Shown here: positions 1 through 8,160 of the stretch, in pieces
Layout of the letters: each line of letters opens with the position of its first letter
How positions within the stretch are numbered: position 1 is the first letter of the stretch
From: Paenibacillus phocaeensis
GTDB taxonomy: Bacteria > Bacillota > Bacilli > Paenibacillales > Paenibacillaceae
Assembly: GCF_900021165.1 (NCBI RefSeq)
Contig: NZ_FCOQ01000009.1
Coordinates: 62,001 to 126,000 of the forward strand
DNA length: 64,000 nucleotides
Direction of reading: 5' to 3'
Program-made: the position numbers and the translations under genes
The notes under the pieces: generated by a model
Databases searched by the model: none
What the model saw: only the letters and a program-made list of their open reading frames with translations
What the model was told of the DNA's origin: nothing

Positions 1-764
1 ACCATGAAATCGATATGATCGATTTCTCTATTCAAGAAGGTTAAATAATAGGCCCCCATAACTCCTGATGCTGTACCGGTTACCGCGTCTTCAACGGTAC
101 CAGAATAAGGGGATGAGAAGTGTCTGGCATGCATCACAACTTTATCCCCACTATTTTGTATGGAAAATGGATGAACGGATGTCTTCGGCTTCTCTACAAG
201 AATATTCGGAAACTCCTTATTATTCGGATTCATTTTCCAATAACTATCTAATGACTTAACATGTACCAACAAAGTCCAAGTCCCTGTACTCCCATACACA
301 ATCGGTAGCGTATGGTCAATTTCATCCACTGGGATTCCCATACTTCTTGCAAGAGCATCTACGGATCCCTGAAAAGGCATGAATTGAGGTTCATCTTGCT
401 TCATTGTTACGAATAAATCTTCTTCTCTCGTTTCGAATCGGATAGGGAGTATGCCTACATTGGTTTCAATTGTCACTTCATCTTTCGTATCGCTAATTAT
501 CCCCATAGATTTCATACAGTACATGGACCCAACGGTAGCATGACCACATAAATTGATTTCATGCCCAGGGGTGAAATACCGCAGCCTGTAATCCGCATGA
601 TCAGATTTTACGACAAAGACGGTTTCATTAGATCCAACAGCTTTAGCGATTGACTGCATACCTTCATCGCTCAAATGGTCTGCATTCAATACCACTCCAG
701 CCGGATTGCCCTTATTTGCAATAGATGAAAATGCATCATAATGCAAAACTTTTTGTTTTTTCAT
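1..764 (-). CDS. PhzF-family protein, 3' end cut by window edge
   Basis: The reading frame starts with ATG at 764 and runs off the left edge of the window, so about 254 codons are visible. The N-terminus reads DAFSSIANKGNPAGVVL and is followed by NETVFV and YFTPGHEINLCGHATVG. These are the PhzF/YddE-type signatures of a diaminopimelate-epimerase-like fold, with the conserved Glu in the NET segment. Family members isomerise small metabolites, but the substrate here cannot be told. It is the leftmost of several minus-strand genes in an AT-rich accessory region and has no attC-like repeat beside it. Confidence 0.8.
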   Translation of the reverse strand, partial: MKKQKVLHYDAFSSIANKGNPAGVVLNADHLSDEGMQSIAKAVGSNETVFVVKSDHADYRLRYFTPGHEINLCGHATVGSMYCMKSMGIISDTKDEVTIETNVGILPIRFETREEDLFVTMKQDEPQFMPFQGSVDALARSMGIPVDEIDHTLPIVYGSTGTWTLLVHVKSLDSYWKMNPNNKEFPNILVEKPKTSVHPFSIQNSGDKVVMHARHFSSPYSGTVEDAVTGTASGVMGAYYLTFLNREIDHIDFM

Positions 765-818
765 CTTGTACCTACTTTCAGTATGCATTTTGCCAAATTC
801 TTCACCACTTCCTTCAAA

Positions 819-1286
819 CTATTTATTTACATGGGCATCGGGCGCTTTATCCATAACAAGATTTAGTTTGAGGTTATATTCTAAAAATGATTTTAGTCCA
901 CAGAGAACGATCGTATATCCCCCCATGGAGTCCATACATTGATTCAATAGTTCATCCGTATTGCCAACGAATCCATAGTTCTCAATGGAAACAAAGGTTT
1001 CATTAGCAGTGGTTGGAGTAAAGTTCCATTCAATCGTAGTGCCATCGGAGGAATCAATAACAATGCGTTTGTTATTCTCGATCTCTCTCACATCGATTTC
1101 ATCCGAAACCCCATACATCTCCCACTCCCAAAGAACTCGTTTTCCAACTTCTAGTTTTCCACTACTTTTTGTGAACCAAAAGTTCGTAGTAATCTCAGGG
1201 TTAATAAAGGCTTCAAACACTTCTTCGACAGGTTTTCTAATAAGCATTTCGGATTTCACAACGGGTCCTTGGTTTACTAATTCCAT
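819..1286 (-). CDS. SRPBCC/AHSA1-like domain protein
   Basis: The 155-residue protein has the pattern of an Aha1-C/SRPBCC ligand-binding fold: an N-terminal KSEMLIRKPVEEVFEAFINPE segment, a central WEWEMYG region, and a C-terminal helix with GGYTIVLCGLKSFLE. A purine-rich AAAGGGG site lies about 10 bases before the ATG. Proteins of this type bind hydrophobic ligands or act as START-like domains; no specific role can be read from the sequence. Confidence 0.75.
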   Translation of the reverse strand: MELVNQGPVVKSEMLIRKPVEEVFEAFINPEITTNFWFTKSSGKLEVGKRVLWEWEMYGVSDEIDVREIENNKRIVIDSSDGTTIEWNFTPTTANETFVSIENYGFVGNTDELLNQCMDSMGGYTIVLCGLKSFLEYNLKLNLVMDKAPDAHVNK

Positions 1287-1310
1287 AAGATATTCCCCTT
1301 TCGTATCATT

Positions 1311-1460
1311 TTACCATTCAAATTTTAACTGTAGCGAATCACAAATTGGCATATAGCCGATCTTTCGATAGATGCTATTGGATGTGGGATTTGCTAAGTC
1401 CGTATATAAGACGCACTTCTTAAATCCTTTGTCCAATGCAAGTTGGCTGATATTCCAACT
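1311..1460 (-). pseudogene. C-terminal fragment of a GNAT acetyltransferase
   Basis: A minus-strand frame ending at the TAA at 1311-1313 encodes about 48 residues with LALDKGFKKCVLYTDLANP followed by NSIYRKIGYMPICDS. This is the typical end of a GNAT N-acetyltransferase (acetyl-CoA loop and NxxAxxxYxKxGF-like motif). There is no start codon or N-terminal domain. The frame is interrupted exactly where the preceding lipoprotein gene ends at 1461, so this is the scar of a deletion or insertion. Confidence 0.65.
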
Positions 1461-2111
1461 CTATTTTTTACTGTGGTATAAAAACTCAACTTCACGGTCC
1501 AGCAAATATCGATATTCCAATAGTTGCATGGTTCTTTCTCTAATTCTTTCCTTTATAACCGTGTCGAGACTTACCGATCCTTGGGATCCTAGGTAACCAT
1601 TATCAATAAATGCCGTCTCTACAAATTTTGTTTCCTTTAAGTGATACTGTAACCATTCTTTCTGCGATTCAATCAGTGCTTCCCTTGGTTCTTTATCCAA
1701 CTTTGAAAGAAGCTTGTTATATATTTGATTCAACTCTTTATCCCAAATCTCGGTATATTTGCTTTCCAACGCCCCCCATCTCAATGTAGTCACCTCATCG
1801 GAGTTTTGTAATTCCTGAAGTTCCACTTCATAATCATGATCTATAGGGTTTCGAAGCATTTCATCATAAAATTCTCCACTCAAATCATAGTTCCCGATGC
1901 TCATGGATAACACTTCGTTGTTAGAAGGATCTAATTGACCTTCAGTTTTTTCTTTCGATGCTGTTCCATTACCTGTACTCCCTACATCAGGAGCCAAATC
2001 AGAGTTCCTTATTGGCTTAATTTCGCTGTTCAAGGCAGTCGATTGACTCATATTTTGACAAGATGACAACACTATCGTCATAAAAAATAATAAGAATATT
2101 TTACTTTTCAT
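1461..2111 (-). CDS. LprI-type (DUF1311) lipoprotein
   Basis: The 216-residue protein begins with a lipoprotein signal, MKSKIFLLFFMTIVLSSCQN, with the lipobox cysteine near residue 18. A Ser/Thr/Asn-rich linker follows. The C-terminal domain carries LNQIYNKLLSKL and SQKEWLQYHLKE, resembling the LprI/DUF1311 lysozyme-inhibitor family. It is probably anchored outside the membrane. Its stop codon sits directly on the GNAT fragment junction, so the original C-terminus may have been altered. Confidence 0.65.
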   Translation of the reverse strand: MKSKIFLLFFMTIVLSSCQNMSQSTALNSEIKPIRNSDLAPDVGSTGNGTASKEKTEGQLDPSNNEVLSMSIGNYDLSGEFYDEMLRNPIDHDYEVELQELQNSDEVTTLRWGALESKYTEIWDKELNQIYNKLLSKLDKEPREALIESQKEWLQYHLKETKFVETAFIDNGYLGSQGSVSLDTVIKERIRERTMQLLEYRYLLDREVEFLYHSKK

Positions 2112-2146
2112 AATTGTTCTCCTTAAATTTGATCTTTAATATTTTT

Positions 2147-2452
2147 GTGTGATGAGGATGTTCTGGCCATCTTCGAGTTGCTACATCATTTCTCTGCAAT
2201 CAGAGTTTTCATTGCCTTTTTGTTATGGTATCATTTGTATAAGAAAACCGAGTGCTGAGAACACTCGGCTATACAATTGGCTTGGATGGTTTATTCCCCT
2301 CTAAGTCATTTAAGGAACAAAACCCACCTTCGGCCGTTAACCTTGGGGTAGGTTTTTACTTTCTCTTGTTGTTGTTGCCCACCCAAGATTCAATTGTACT
2401 CCCTCATTCTACCACATATATCCATTCTTTAACAGAATGTTTGTTCGTGTTT
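2147..2452. other. Relic of a Hol-Tox type I toxin-antitoxin cassette with the toxin deleted
   Basis: This stretch is homologous to 11442-11905 and 17310-17780. It keeps the conserved plus-strand promoter (TTTTCA 2206-2211, 17 bp, TATCAT 2229-2234), the CCGAGTG/CACTCGG hairpin (2248-2268) and a decayed AAAACCCACC terminator arm. It also keeps the toxin-side promoter sequence ATTCTACCA near 2406-2414. The roughly 100 bp holding the small toxin gene and its ribosome-binding site are gone: TTGTTGTT joins directly to GCCCACCC. At the left edge, GTGTGATGAGGATG resembles a worn attC right core. What remains could only make the antitoxin-like RNA. Confidence 0.65.
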
Positions 2453-2456
2453 TATA

Positions 2457-3038
2457 TTACACTTCAACGATTCCTTTAGCTGTATAAGGGTAATCCAGCT
2501 GCTTTTTGACGATACTCACCTCTTCTTTGCCTACAAACCGTTCAATCAGAAAAATCCCCAGATCGATCGAGGTGGCTACTCCTCCTGCCGTGATCACGTT
2601 GCCATCTTTGACAATTCGCGTTTTTATCACTTCTTTACAATAGGGTTCTAATAGTTCATAAGCATTCGGATGAGTAGTCGCGGTCTTGTCCTTCAGAAAA
2701 CCGGCAGCCCCCAATAGTAGAGAACCCGTACAAACGGAAACTTTATAAGGCACGGATTCAGCAGTTCGGAGCCATTCCACAAATTCAAGGTCCTCTTTCA
2801 GCTTTCTTGTTCCCATTCCACCAGGAAGGAACACGAGATCGTATTTAGACAACTCGGGTTTTATGACATTCACTTTCACTTGCATTCCAAGTTCATCCGT
2901 TACTTCCTCGGTTAACCCACAAATATCCCATGTGGTTTCCCTGGTTTTATCGAATTGGCGGAGTCGATAGATGACGTCATAAAAACCGACAAAATCAAGA
3001 AAAGTGACCCCATTGAAAAGAACGAGTGCCATCTTCAT
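2457..3038 (-). CDS. DJ-1/PfpI family protein
   Basis: The 193-residue protein has the DJ-1/PfpI glutamine-amidotransferase-like fold: FLPGGMGTRKL, then the nucleophile elbow VSVCTGSLLLGAAGFLKDK with the conserved Cys, and TTHPNAYELL further on. Family members act as glyoxalase/deglycase-like enzymes, isonitrile hydratases or domains of regulators; the substrate is unknown. The gene ends directly against the toxin-less cassette relic. Confidence 0.8.
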   Translation of the reverse strand: MKMALVLFNGVTFLDFVGFYDVIYRLRQFDKTRETTWDICGLTEEVTDELGMQVKVNVIKPELSKYDLVFLPGGMGTRKLKEDLEFVEWLRTAESVPYKVSVCTGSLLLGAAGFLKDKTATTHPNAYELLEPYCKEVIKTRIVKDGNVITAGGVATSIDLGIFLIERFVGKEEVSIVKKQLDYPYTAKGIVEV

Positions 3039-3080
3039 TGAACCAACCCTCCCCTCATGTTTTTATCAGGCCCTCAAAGG

Positions 3081-3263
3081 CTATCGTTTTCTTGCTTTGA
3101 ATACAACAGTTACGGGAAGCATCTTTGCTTTTTCTGCAAAATCGCTGGGATCGTTCCTAGATTGGATAATCTCATCATCGCACCAATAATGTTTGTTCGA
3201 TAAGCAGAACTTTTGTCCATCCGAACACGCTCCAAATTTTTTTATGAAAAACCTAACTATATT
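3081..3263 (-). pseudogene. Unidentified coding remnant
   Basis: An open minus-strand frame ends at TAG 3081-3083 and reads through a Cys/Trp-containing segment (FCLSNKHYWCDDEII) and EKAKMLPVTVVFKARKR. It has no start codon and runs back towards the Nudix gene. The composition looks protein-like, but I do not recognise the family. Probably the 3' end of a truncated gene. Confidence 0.3.
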
Positions 3264-3265
3264 TC

Positions 3266-3724
3266 TTAACTCTCTCCGAGTGTACTTTCAAAATACGGCC
3301 CCGGAATCCCCTTCATGTAGTGTTCAATCATCCTTCTCATGGGTAGAGGAAGTAGATTATGTTTATCCATCTCACTTATAGGTATCCAATAAAATTCCAA
3401 ATGACTTTCTTTGGATTCCGGATTTTTTCTACTATCAACGTTCTCCAATTTAGCAATAAAAACGTGATTGATCTCCTGATGATAAATTCCTTCATCTTTG
3501 TGTTCAGCTTCTACTGCTCCAAGGTAGGGACCAACCTCGCTTATGAATCCAAGCTCTTCATATATTTCTCGATACAAAGTGGTTCGAATACTCTCATGAA
3601 ATTCAACATGCCCTCCCGGTAAAAATGTATTATCCATTCCTATGCAATGTGCAACTAACAGATGATTATCGACTATGATGACTCCACGAGCTAGCACATG
3701 GTATTTAGGTGTTTTTTCTTGCAT
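3266..3724 (-). CDS. Nudix hydrolase
   Basis: The 152-residue protein contains a full Nudix box, GGHVEFHESIRTTLYREIYEELGF, matching Gx5Ex7REUxEExGU and giving the metal-binding glutamates. The short size and lack of extra domains fit a housecleaning nucleoside-diphosphate-X hydrolase; the substrate is not predictable. It is a single gene among remnants. Confidence 0.85.
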   Translation of the reverse strand: MQEKTPKYHVLARGVIIVDNHLLVAHCIGMDNTFLPGGHVEFHESIRTTLYREIYEELGFISEVGPYLGAVEAEHKDEGIYHQEINHVFIAKLENVDSRKNPESKESHLEFYWIPISEMDKHNLLPLPMRRMIEHYMKGIPGPYFESTLGES

Positions 3725-3757
3725 GATTAGTCCGCTCCTTCATTTCATTAGGATCTG

Positions 3758-3886
3758 TCACCATCCGCTTAACTTTGCTGGATTGCCCGCTGCATCAACT
3801 CGTTCATCGAGTTTCAGGACGATTACCACATCATTCCATTGTTCAATAAATGAAAGATCCCTATAATCGTATTTATGGTTTTCATT
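3758..3886 (-). pseudogene. Unidentified coding remnant
   Basis: A minus-strand frame ending in TGA at 3758-3760 encodes about 40 residues, including DYRDLSFIEQWNDVVIVLKL and DERVDAAGNPAKLSGW. There is no start codon. The sequence looks like a real C-terminal fragment, but the family is not recognised. It lies next to a degenerate attC-like repeat and may be the end of a decayed cassette gene. Confidence 0.3.
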
Positions 3887-3903
3887 CTAGTTTTCCTTTC
3901 AAA

Positions 3904-4046
3904 TTAGCCGTATTCACGAAACAACCCAGCCCTAGATTACTCTTATCTTAGGCTGGGTCGTTTGGTGTTTGAGCTTTTTCCATGATTATACATCGGATAA
4001 CCAAGGGGAGAAAAGCCCGATGTGTGAAGATAAGGATTTAACTTCT
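3904..4046 (-). repeat. Degenerate attC-like site (attC0)
   Basis: The segment keeps the conserved CGTATTCACG arm (3909-3918), the long hairpin with ACAACCCAGCC and GGCTGGGTCGTTT arms around a TTATCTTA-type loop, the AAGGGGAGAAAAGCCC hairpin, and a worn GTGTGAAGAT right arm. It is closely related to the intact sites at 11917 and 15642. The left core (ATAACGTT) is lost and the right core is only GATTTAAC. It marks an inactive former cassette boundary left of the intact array. Confidence 0.65.
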
Positions 4047-4110
4047 TAATAGAATTAATATTAAGAAGGTTTTTGGGTCTTATTTCAAGAATTCTACAAT
4101 CCTAAAGAGA

Positions 4111-4728
4111 ATGGGAGGGATGGATTTGAGGACGGATATAAGTAATTGGATGCCAATAACCGTGCAGGAAATAAATGAAATTTTTTCTGACATGCCAATT
4201 CATTGGTGTATCGCTGGAGGTTGGGCTTTAGATTTGCATCTAGGTAAGCAAACAAGGGAACATAGCGATGTAGATGTGATTATCACGCGAGATGAGCAAT
4301 TCATCGCTTACCAGAATATAAAACGTGATTGGATGTTATACAAGGCGCAGGATGGCAAGCTTGAACTATGGGAAGATGGAGAATATTTGAACTTTACGGG
4401 AGACATATGGGTTAGTAAGAGTAGTGAAACGCCTTGGGCATTTCAAATGATGATCATCGATACCGAAGAGAAGTTTTGGACGTATAAGAGAGATCAATCC
4501 ATCAGAAGGCCCCTTGATGAAATTTATTTAAAAACTGTTGAAGGCATACCTTATTTAAGACCTGAAATCCAACTTCTCCATAAGGCAGGTAGTTCGCAAG
4601 TACGAGAAAAGGATTTTAATGATTTCCAAACGATGCTCCCTTCACTTCTACCCTCAGAAAAAGCATGGCTGAAATCATCGTTAAACCGGCAATTTCCAGA
4701 AGGTCATGCCTGGCTCAAGTTTCTATAG
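4111..4728 (+). CDS. Nucleotidyltransferase, aminoglycoside/lincosamide-resistance-like
   Basis: The 205-residue protein has the short nucleotidyltransferase pattern WCIAGGWALDLHLGKQTREH followed by SDVDVII, with the GGxAxD and DxD metal ligands in place. It resembles the family that includes Aminoglyc_resit (PF10706) and LnuA-type enzymes, which adenylylate drugs. The substrate is unproven. It is one of few plus-strand genes here, with its own upstream region beside a decayed attC. The start is uncertain: ATG 4111, ATG 4120 or TTG 4126, the last best spaced from GGGAGGG. Confidence 0.7.
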   Translation: MGGMDLRTDISNWMPITVQEINEIFSDMPIHWCIAGGWALDLHLGKQTREHSDVDVIITRDEQFIAYQNIKRDWMLYKAQDGKLELWEDGEYLNFTGDIWVSKSSETPWAFQMMIIDTEEKFWTYKRDQSIRRPLDEIYLKTVEGIPYLRPEIQLLHKAGSSQVREKDFNDFQTMLPSLLPSEKAWLKSSLNRQFPEGHAWLKFL

Positions 4729-4746
4729 GGAAAAATTTTCGTATTT

Positions 4747-4794
4747 TTAAATTTCATTTTCACCCACACAGTTGTCGAAAGGTCTCACGTGCTA
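4747..4794 (-). pseudogene. 48-bp remnant of a padR 3' end
   Basis: The minus-strand reading HVRPFDNCVGENEI followed by a stop aligns with HARSVGNRQDENET followed by a stop, the end of the PadR gene at 5776. The DNA aligns along the whole stretch at roughly three-quarters identity. A diverged padR-like gene therefore once ended here, and the segment carrying the methyltransferase and PadR lies between two related padR ends. Confidence 0.5.
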
Positions 4795-4809
4795 AATAAA
4801 AAATTATTT

Positions 4810-4858
4810 CAAAAAATAAAGGACCTCAACCTTCACATTAGAGTGAAAATTGAAGTCC
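4810..4858 (-). terminator. Rho-independent terminator of the methyltransferase
   Basis: Arms GGACCTCAACCTTCAC (4821-4836) and GTGAAAATTGAAGTCC (4843-4858) form a long stem. On the minus strand it is followed by TTTATTTTTT. It lies just downstream of the gene at 4877-5737. Confidence 0.8.
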
Positions 4859-4876
4859 ATCCACTAAATATCAACT

Positions 4877-5737
4877 CTAGGTAGTCGCAATAAGAAACTC
4901 CTCTCCTCTTGGCAGTTGCAGTCCATCGGTTCGGCCGGTGAAGTAGCGTTCGTTAAGATCGCCAGAGGATACGTGCCGGACTTCTTGGAAACCGGCTTCG
5001 CGCGCCATCTCCAACATTTCCGGCGGTGTAAAAAAGCTGATAAAAGGTGTGCCGCTTGCTCTTGCCCCTTTCTCTGCGGCATCAACCTCAGAACGCTCCT
5101 TGGGTTCCGACAGCTCAAACGGCAACAAAAAGGTCATGGCCAGGGTGGAGCCGGGGGCGAGCCTTGCAACCTGTCGAAGTGTCGCAGTGATTGCGTCCTT
5201 GGTGAGATATTGCGTCACGCCTGTGGAAACCACCACAGCTGGACGGCCCGTGTCGAAACCGGCATTCTTCAGTTGTTCCCACCAGGACCCGCCGGCCTCG
5301 AAATCCACCGGAACGAGACGCAGCCACTCCGGGACTCCAAAGCCAAGTTCAATTAAACGTTGTCTCTTCCAGGCCTGTGTGCCGGGTTGGTCGACCTCGA
5401 ACACCTGTATCTGGGAAGCGATCTCCGGTCGGCGTTGGGCAAAGGTATCCAGGCCGGCGCCAAGGATGACATACTGAGTGACTTCTTGCTTGAGCTGTTC
5501 GAGGACCAAATCCTCAATGAAGCGTGCACGGGCCACGATCGAAGCTCGGAATCCTCTGGAGAATTCAGGATCCATGTCGGGGCGTTGGCGCCATTCGTCA
5601 CCCGGGTCAATCAATTGTAAACCGACCTTATCCCTAAGCACATGCGGAGGGGAATCCACTTGTACATGCAAAGCCCTCCACAACGCAACCCTTACTGCCG
5701 TGTGGTCAGGTTCTTTATCGTGTATTTCATGCATCAT
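4877..5737 (-). CDS. Class I SAM-dependent methyltransferase, LCMT/TIGR00027-like
   Basis: The 286-residue protein shows YVILGAGLDTFAQR (SAM-binding loop), QVFEVDQPGTQAWKRQRL (acidic residue of motif II) and ARLAPGSTLAMTFLLP. These features are typical of the leucine-carboxyl-methyltransferase-like family, which includes tetracenomycin O-methyltransferase-like enzymes. The start ATG at 5737 follows GGAG by 7 bases. It lies 38 bp downstream of a padR regulator on the same strand and is probably co-transcribed with it. Base composition is clearly more GC-rich than its neighbours, suggesting a separate arrival. Confidence 0.8.
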   Translation of the reverse strand: MMHEIHDKEPDHTAVRVALWRALHVQVDSPPHVLRDKVGLQLIDPGDEWRQRPDMDPEFSRGFRASIVARARFIEDLVLEQLKQEVTQYVILGAGLDTFAQRRPEIASQIQVFEVDQPGTQAWKRQRLIELGFGVPEWLRLVPVDFEAGGSWWEQLKNAGFDTGRPAVVVSTGVTQYLTKDAITATLRQVARLAPGSTLAMTFLLPFELSEPKERSEVDAAEKGARASGTPFISFFTPPEMLEMAREAGFQEVRHVSSGDLNERYFTGRTDGLQLPRGEEFLIATT

Positions 5738-5775
5738 GTTCGTTCTCCTTTCGAGCGGGTACGTGCTTTGTTTTG

Positions 5776-6405
5776 TTAAGTTTCATTTTCATCCTGACGG
5801 TTGCCGACAGACCTCGCGTGCTCGCGCAGTTCTTCCAGATTCCATGCCAGTTTTCCGGACTCAATATCAGTGATAACGGCTTGGACCCATCCGATTTCAG
5901 CCTCAAGTACAGCTTGTTGATACTCGTTCTCTAGCAAAAAAAGCCGCGGCAGTCCCAGCGAGGTGCTTTTCTGGAACTGATCTTTCAGTCGAGCAAGCGA
6001 ATGCTCCAACGCTTGAGCCCGTTCGTTGAAAAGGCGGGCTACATCTTCTGGCGTCAATAGGGCCAAAAAAGACACCGCCGCGGGAAACTCTAAAAATTCC
6101 TGAGCCGGTGTGGAGATCATCTCACGGATCCACGAATAGGCAGCTTGGCGACCCAGATCCGTGATTTCATAAACCGTCAAATCTGGCCTGCCTTCAGTCT
6201 TTTTTTTGCCTTGAATGGCAATGGCCTTGTCTCGGTACAATCGTTCAATCGTTTGGTAAATGCTCGTCCGATGGCGAACGTTAATGACCTCGTCTTTCTC
6301 CCTTTCTTTAATTAATTGCTGCATACGATAAGGATGCATAGGTTCCTCAATAAGAAAACAGAGGATGGCTAAAGCGACCGTCGATTTTTTTATTCCCTTT
6401 TCCAT
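5776..6405 (-). CDS. PadR-family transcriptional regulator
   Basis: A 209-residue PadR protein, taking the ATG at 6405 (MEKGIKKSTVAL). It has an N-terminal winged helix (ALAILCFLIEEPMHPYRMQQL, IYQTIERLYRDKAI, VYEITDLGRQ) and a C-terminal helical dimerisation domain with LLENEYQQAVLEAEIGWVQA. PadR proteins repress transporters or detoxification genes in response to drugs or phenolics. The downstream methyltransferase is the likely target. A palindrome overlaps the start codon, suggesting autoregulation. Confidence 0.85.
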   Translation of the reverse strand: MEKGIKKSTVALAILCFLIEEPMHPYRMQQLIKEREKDEVINVRHRTSIYQTIERLYRDKAIAIQGKKKTEGRPDLTVYEITDLGRQAAYSWIREMISTPAQEFLEFPAAVSFLALLTPEDVARLFNERAQALEHSLARLKDQFQKSTSLGLPRLFLLENEYQQAVLEAEIGWVQAVITDIESGKLAWNLEELREHARSVGNRQDENET

Positions 6406-6422
6406 AGTAATAATATTACTAT
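6404..6422. promoter_or_regulatory. Palindromic operator candidate at the padR start
   Basis: ATAGTAAT (6404-6411) and ATTACTAT (6415-6422) form a perfect 8-bp inverted repeat with a 3-bp spacer overlapping the PadR start codon. This position fits repression of its own operon. Confidence 0.5.
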
Positions 6423-6481
6423 TAACGATATGATGCGTCAATCCAGTTCGCTGTTACAATCATGCTCTCACATCGTCTTTC

Positions 6482-6814
6482 TTATCCCCAAAATAATCCC
6501 CGATTATCTTGGTCTACTATTCTTAGTTGCTTTTCAAAATTTTCATCTGGGATTATATCATCAACAAAATGCCATTTATTCTTGCTATCTCTCCAATAGA
6601 CTTTCCATTTATTTTCTTCAAATCGAAATTGGGCTACATCCAATTCGACCCATCCTTCACTTTGAAATGCAGGTCTTTCTTCAAAAAGAGTTACACTATT
6701 CCCTCTGAATTTATAATTTAGTCTTACCTGGTTTCTTAGATGTTTAGGTACCTTCTGCTCTGTGTAATCGGACAGAAGCTTTTCAATCTTCTTTTTTGTA
6801 AATGCATCCAGCAT
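6482..6814 (-). CDS. DUF3024 family protein
   Basis: The 110-residue product, starting at MLDAFTKKKIEKLL, carries CxxW-like features of DUF3024: VRLNYKFRGNSVTLFEERP, DVAQFRFEENKWKVYWRD and a C-terminal PDENFEKQLRIVDQD. Function is unknown. The ATG at 6814 follows GAGGTG by 5 bases, better than the upstream ATG. It begins about 150 bp left of attC1, as expected for the first gene of a leftward cassette whose own attC has decayed. Confidence 0.7.
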   Translation of the reverse strand: MLDAFTKKKIEKLLSDYTEQKVPKHLRNQVRLNYKFRGNSVTLFEERPAFQSEGWVELDVAQFRFEENKWKVYWRDSKNKWHFVDDIIPDENFEKQLRIVDQDNRGLFWG

Positions 6815-6963
6815 ATGTACACCTCGTTGTTTGTTTGTTTTTAACACTCTGCAATGATTTTTACCCTCGAATTATCTACTAATTCATTCTTCTTATCATT
6901 CGCTGCTTCTCCGTATTTCCCCATACTGATCCTTCTTTCTTTTTACAGATTCGCAATGATTTC

Positions 6964-7126
6964 GGATAACGTTGGTGTATTCACAAACCGTCACTGGCTT
7001 AAGGCAGCTTGCTACCCGGTTCGACGGACTTAGCCAATGCAGGGTTCTCTGCTGAAATAATCTTCCTCGAAATCCCTCCAGCAGACCAAGGGGCGTAAGC
7101 CCTGCAGCGTAGACATGGTGTTAAGT
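6964..7126 (-). repeat. attC1
   Basis: Left core GGATAAC, right core GTTAAGT (7120-7126). It belongs to the long branched type with CACTGGCTTAAG and CTTAGCCAATG arms, a CTGC/GCAG hairpin and a GGGGC/GCCC hairpin. The right inner arm (CGTAGACATGG) is partly decayed. The right core matches the left core of attC2 (CGCTTAAC) except at one position. Confidence 0.75.
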
Positions 7127-7185
7127 GATGTCATTGTCTTCTGCGATTCTGCTAACTTATTATTCTATTCGTAATTACTTCTGTA

Positions 7186-7962
7186 TTAAATGACACCAAA
7201 TTTTTTTAACGCGTAGGAAATCCCGCCTTCACTTGCCTTTTTGGTGATAAAATCCGCTTTTTGTTTTAGTCGTTCCTCGCCGTTCCCCATAGCAATTCCC
7301 AATCCTACATACTCCAACATGTCTATGTCGTTTCCGCCGTCTCCGAAAGCGATGGCTTCTGATCTGCTAATGTTGAAATAATCCAATACTCTTTTAATCG
7401 CAGTTGATTTGGAAACTTCCGTTTCTTCCAGAACGTTCGTCACGTAGTCATGAAAACGCTCGAACCTGAGCCTCGGAAATCTGTCTAAGAATTTTTCAGT
7501 TTCGCTGTCGTCTGCATACAAACATATGCAGTATACTTCATCTGACAGAGAGCCCCTCATTTCGGGATATTGTGTAAGACTCAAAGTTTCTCTTAATGCC
7601 CTCATAATCCGCTCATCTTCGGAGCCGATGCCGTTCATAGCGAAGTGCTCGGTGAAATAGGAAATGCCGTGACCGTTCAACTCGGCGAAAGCTGAAACAT
7701 CTCGAACTGTTTCTGTCGTAAGCAATGATTTATAAATTGTTGTATCATTACATTTTATAAGCGCACCGTTTGCAGAAATAAAAGTATCAATTCCCATCGT
7801 CTTAAACTCTTCGCACAAATTATAGGGTCTCCCTGTCGCAACCACAACTTTTATTCCTCTTTCAATCAATTTTTCAATTGCTTCTTTCGTGGTTTGCGGA
7901 ATGCTTCTATCAATTTCACTTAATAGAGTGCCGTCAACATCAAAAAATACAATCTTGTACAT
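7186..7962 (-). CDS. Cof-type HAD-IIB phosphatase (cassette gene)
   Basis: The 258-residue protein starts at MYKIVFFDVDGTLL with the catalytic DVDGT motif I. VVATGRPYNL is motif II, STAIKRVLDYFNI contains the motif III Lys region, and GDGGNDIDML is motif IV. This is a complete Cof/YidA-like sugar-phosphate or cofactor phosphatase with the C2B cap. A longer frame exists upstream, but it merely translates attC2. It fills the cassette between attC1 and attC2, in array orientation, with AAGGAGG upstream. Confidence 0.85.
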   Translation of the reverse strand: MYKIVFFDVDGTLLSEIDRSIPQTTKEAIEKLIERGIKVVVATGRPYNLCEEFKTMGIDTFISANGALIKCNDTTIYKSLLTTETVRDVSAFAELNGHGISYFTEHFAMNGIGSEDERIMRALRETLSLTQYPEMRGSLSDEVYCICLYADDSETEKFLDRFPRLRFERFHDYVTNVLEETEVSKSTAIKRVLDYFNISRSEAIAFGDGGNDIDMLEYVGLGIAMGNGEERLKQKADFITKKASEGGISYALKKFGVI

Positions 7963-8000
7963 ATTCTGTGAACAAGCCTCCTTAGTAATTTTTAATTTTC

Positions 8001-8079
8001 GCTTAACGTTTCCGCGTTCACGACGTCCTTTCACCTTAAGAGGCGGCTTGTCCCCCGATGAGTGAACACATTGTGTAAG
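8001..8079 (-). repeat. attC2, shortened
   Basis: Left core CGCTTAAC then GTTTCCGCGTTCACGACGTCC, related to attC4 and attC13. The inner part is shortened to a CACCTTAAG fragment and the right side is reduced to GAGTGAACACATT and GTGTAAGATG. The right core fits the left core of attC3 (CTTATAAC) after one base loss. It is probably impaired. Confidence 0.65.
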
Positions 8080-8160
8080 ATGTCAGGGGCTTCCTTGAAA
8101 TACCCAACAAAAATATACTCTTTACTCCATGTATTATTTATCATAATTATGGTGATGACC

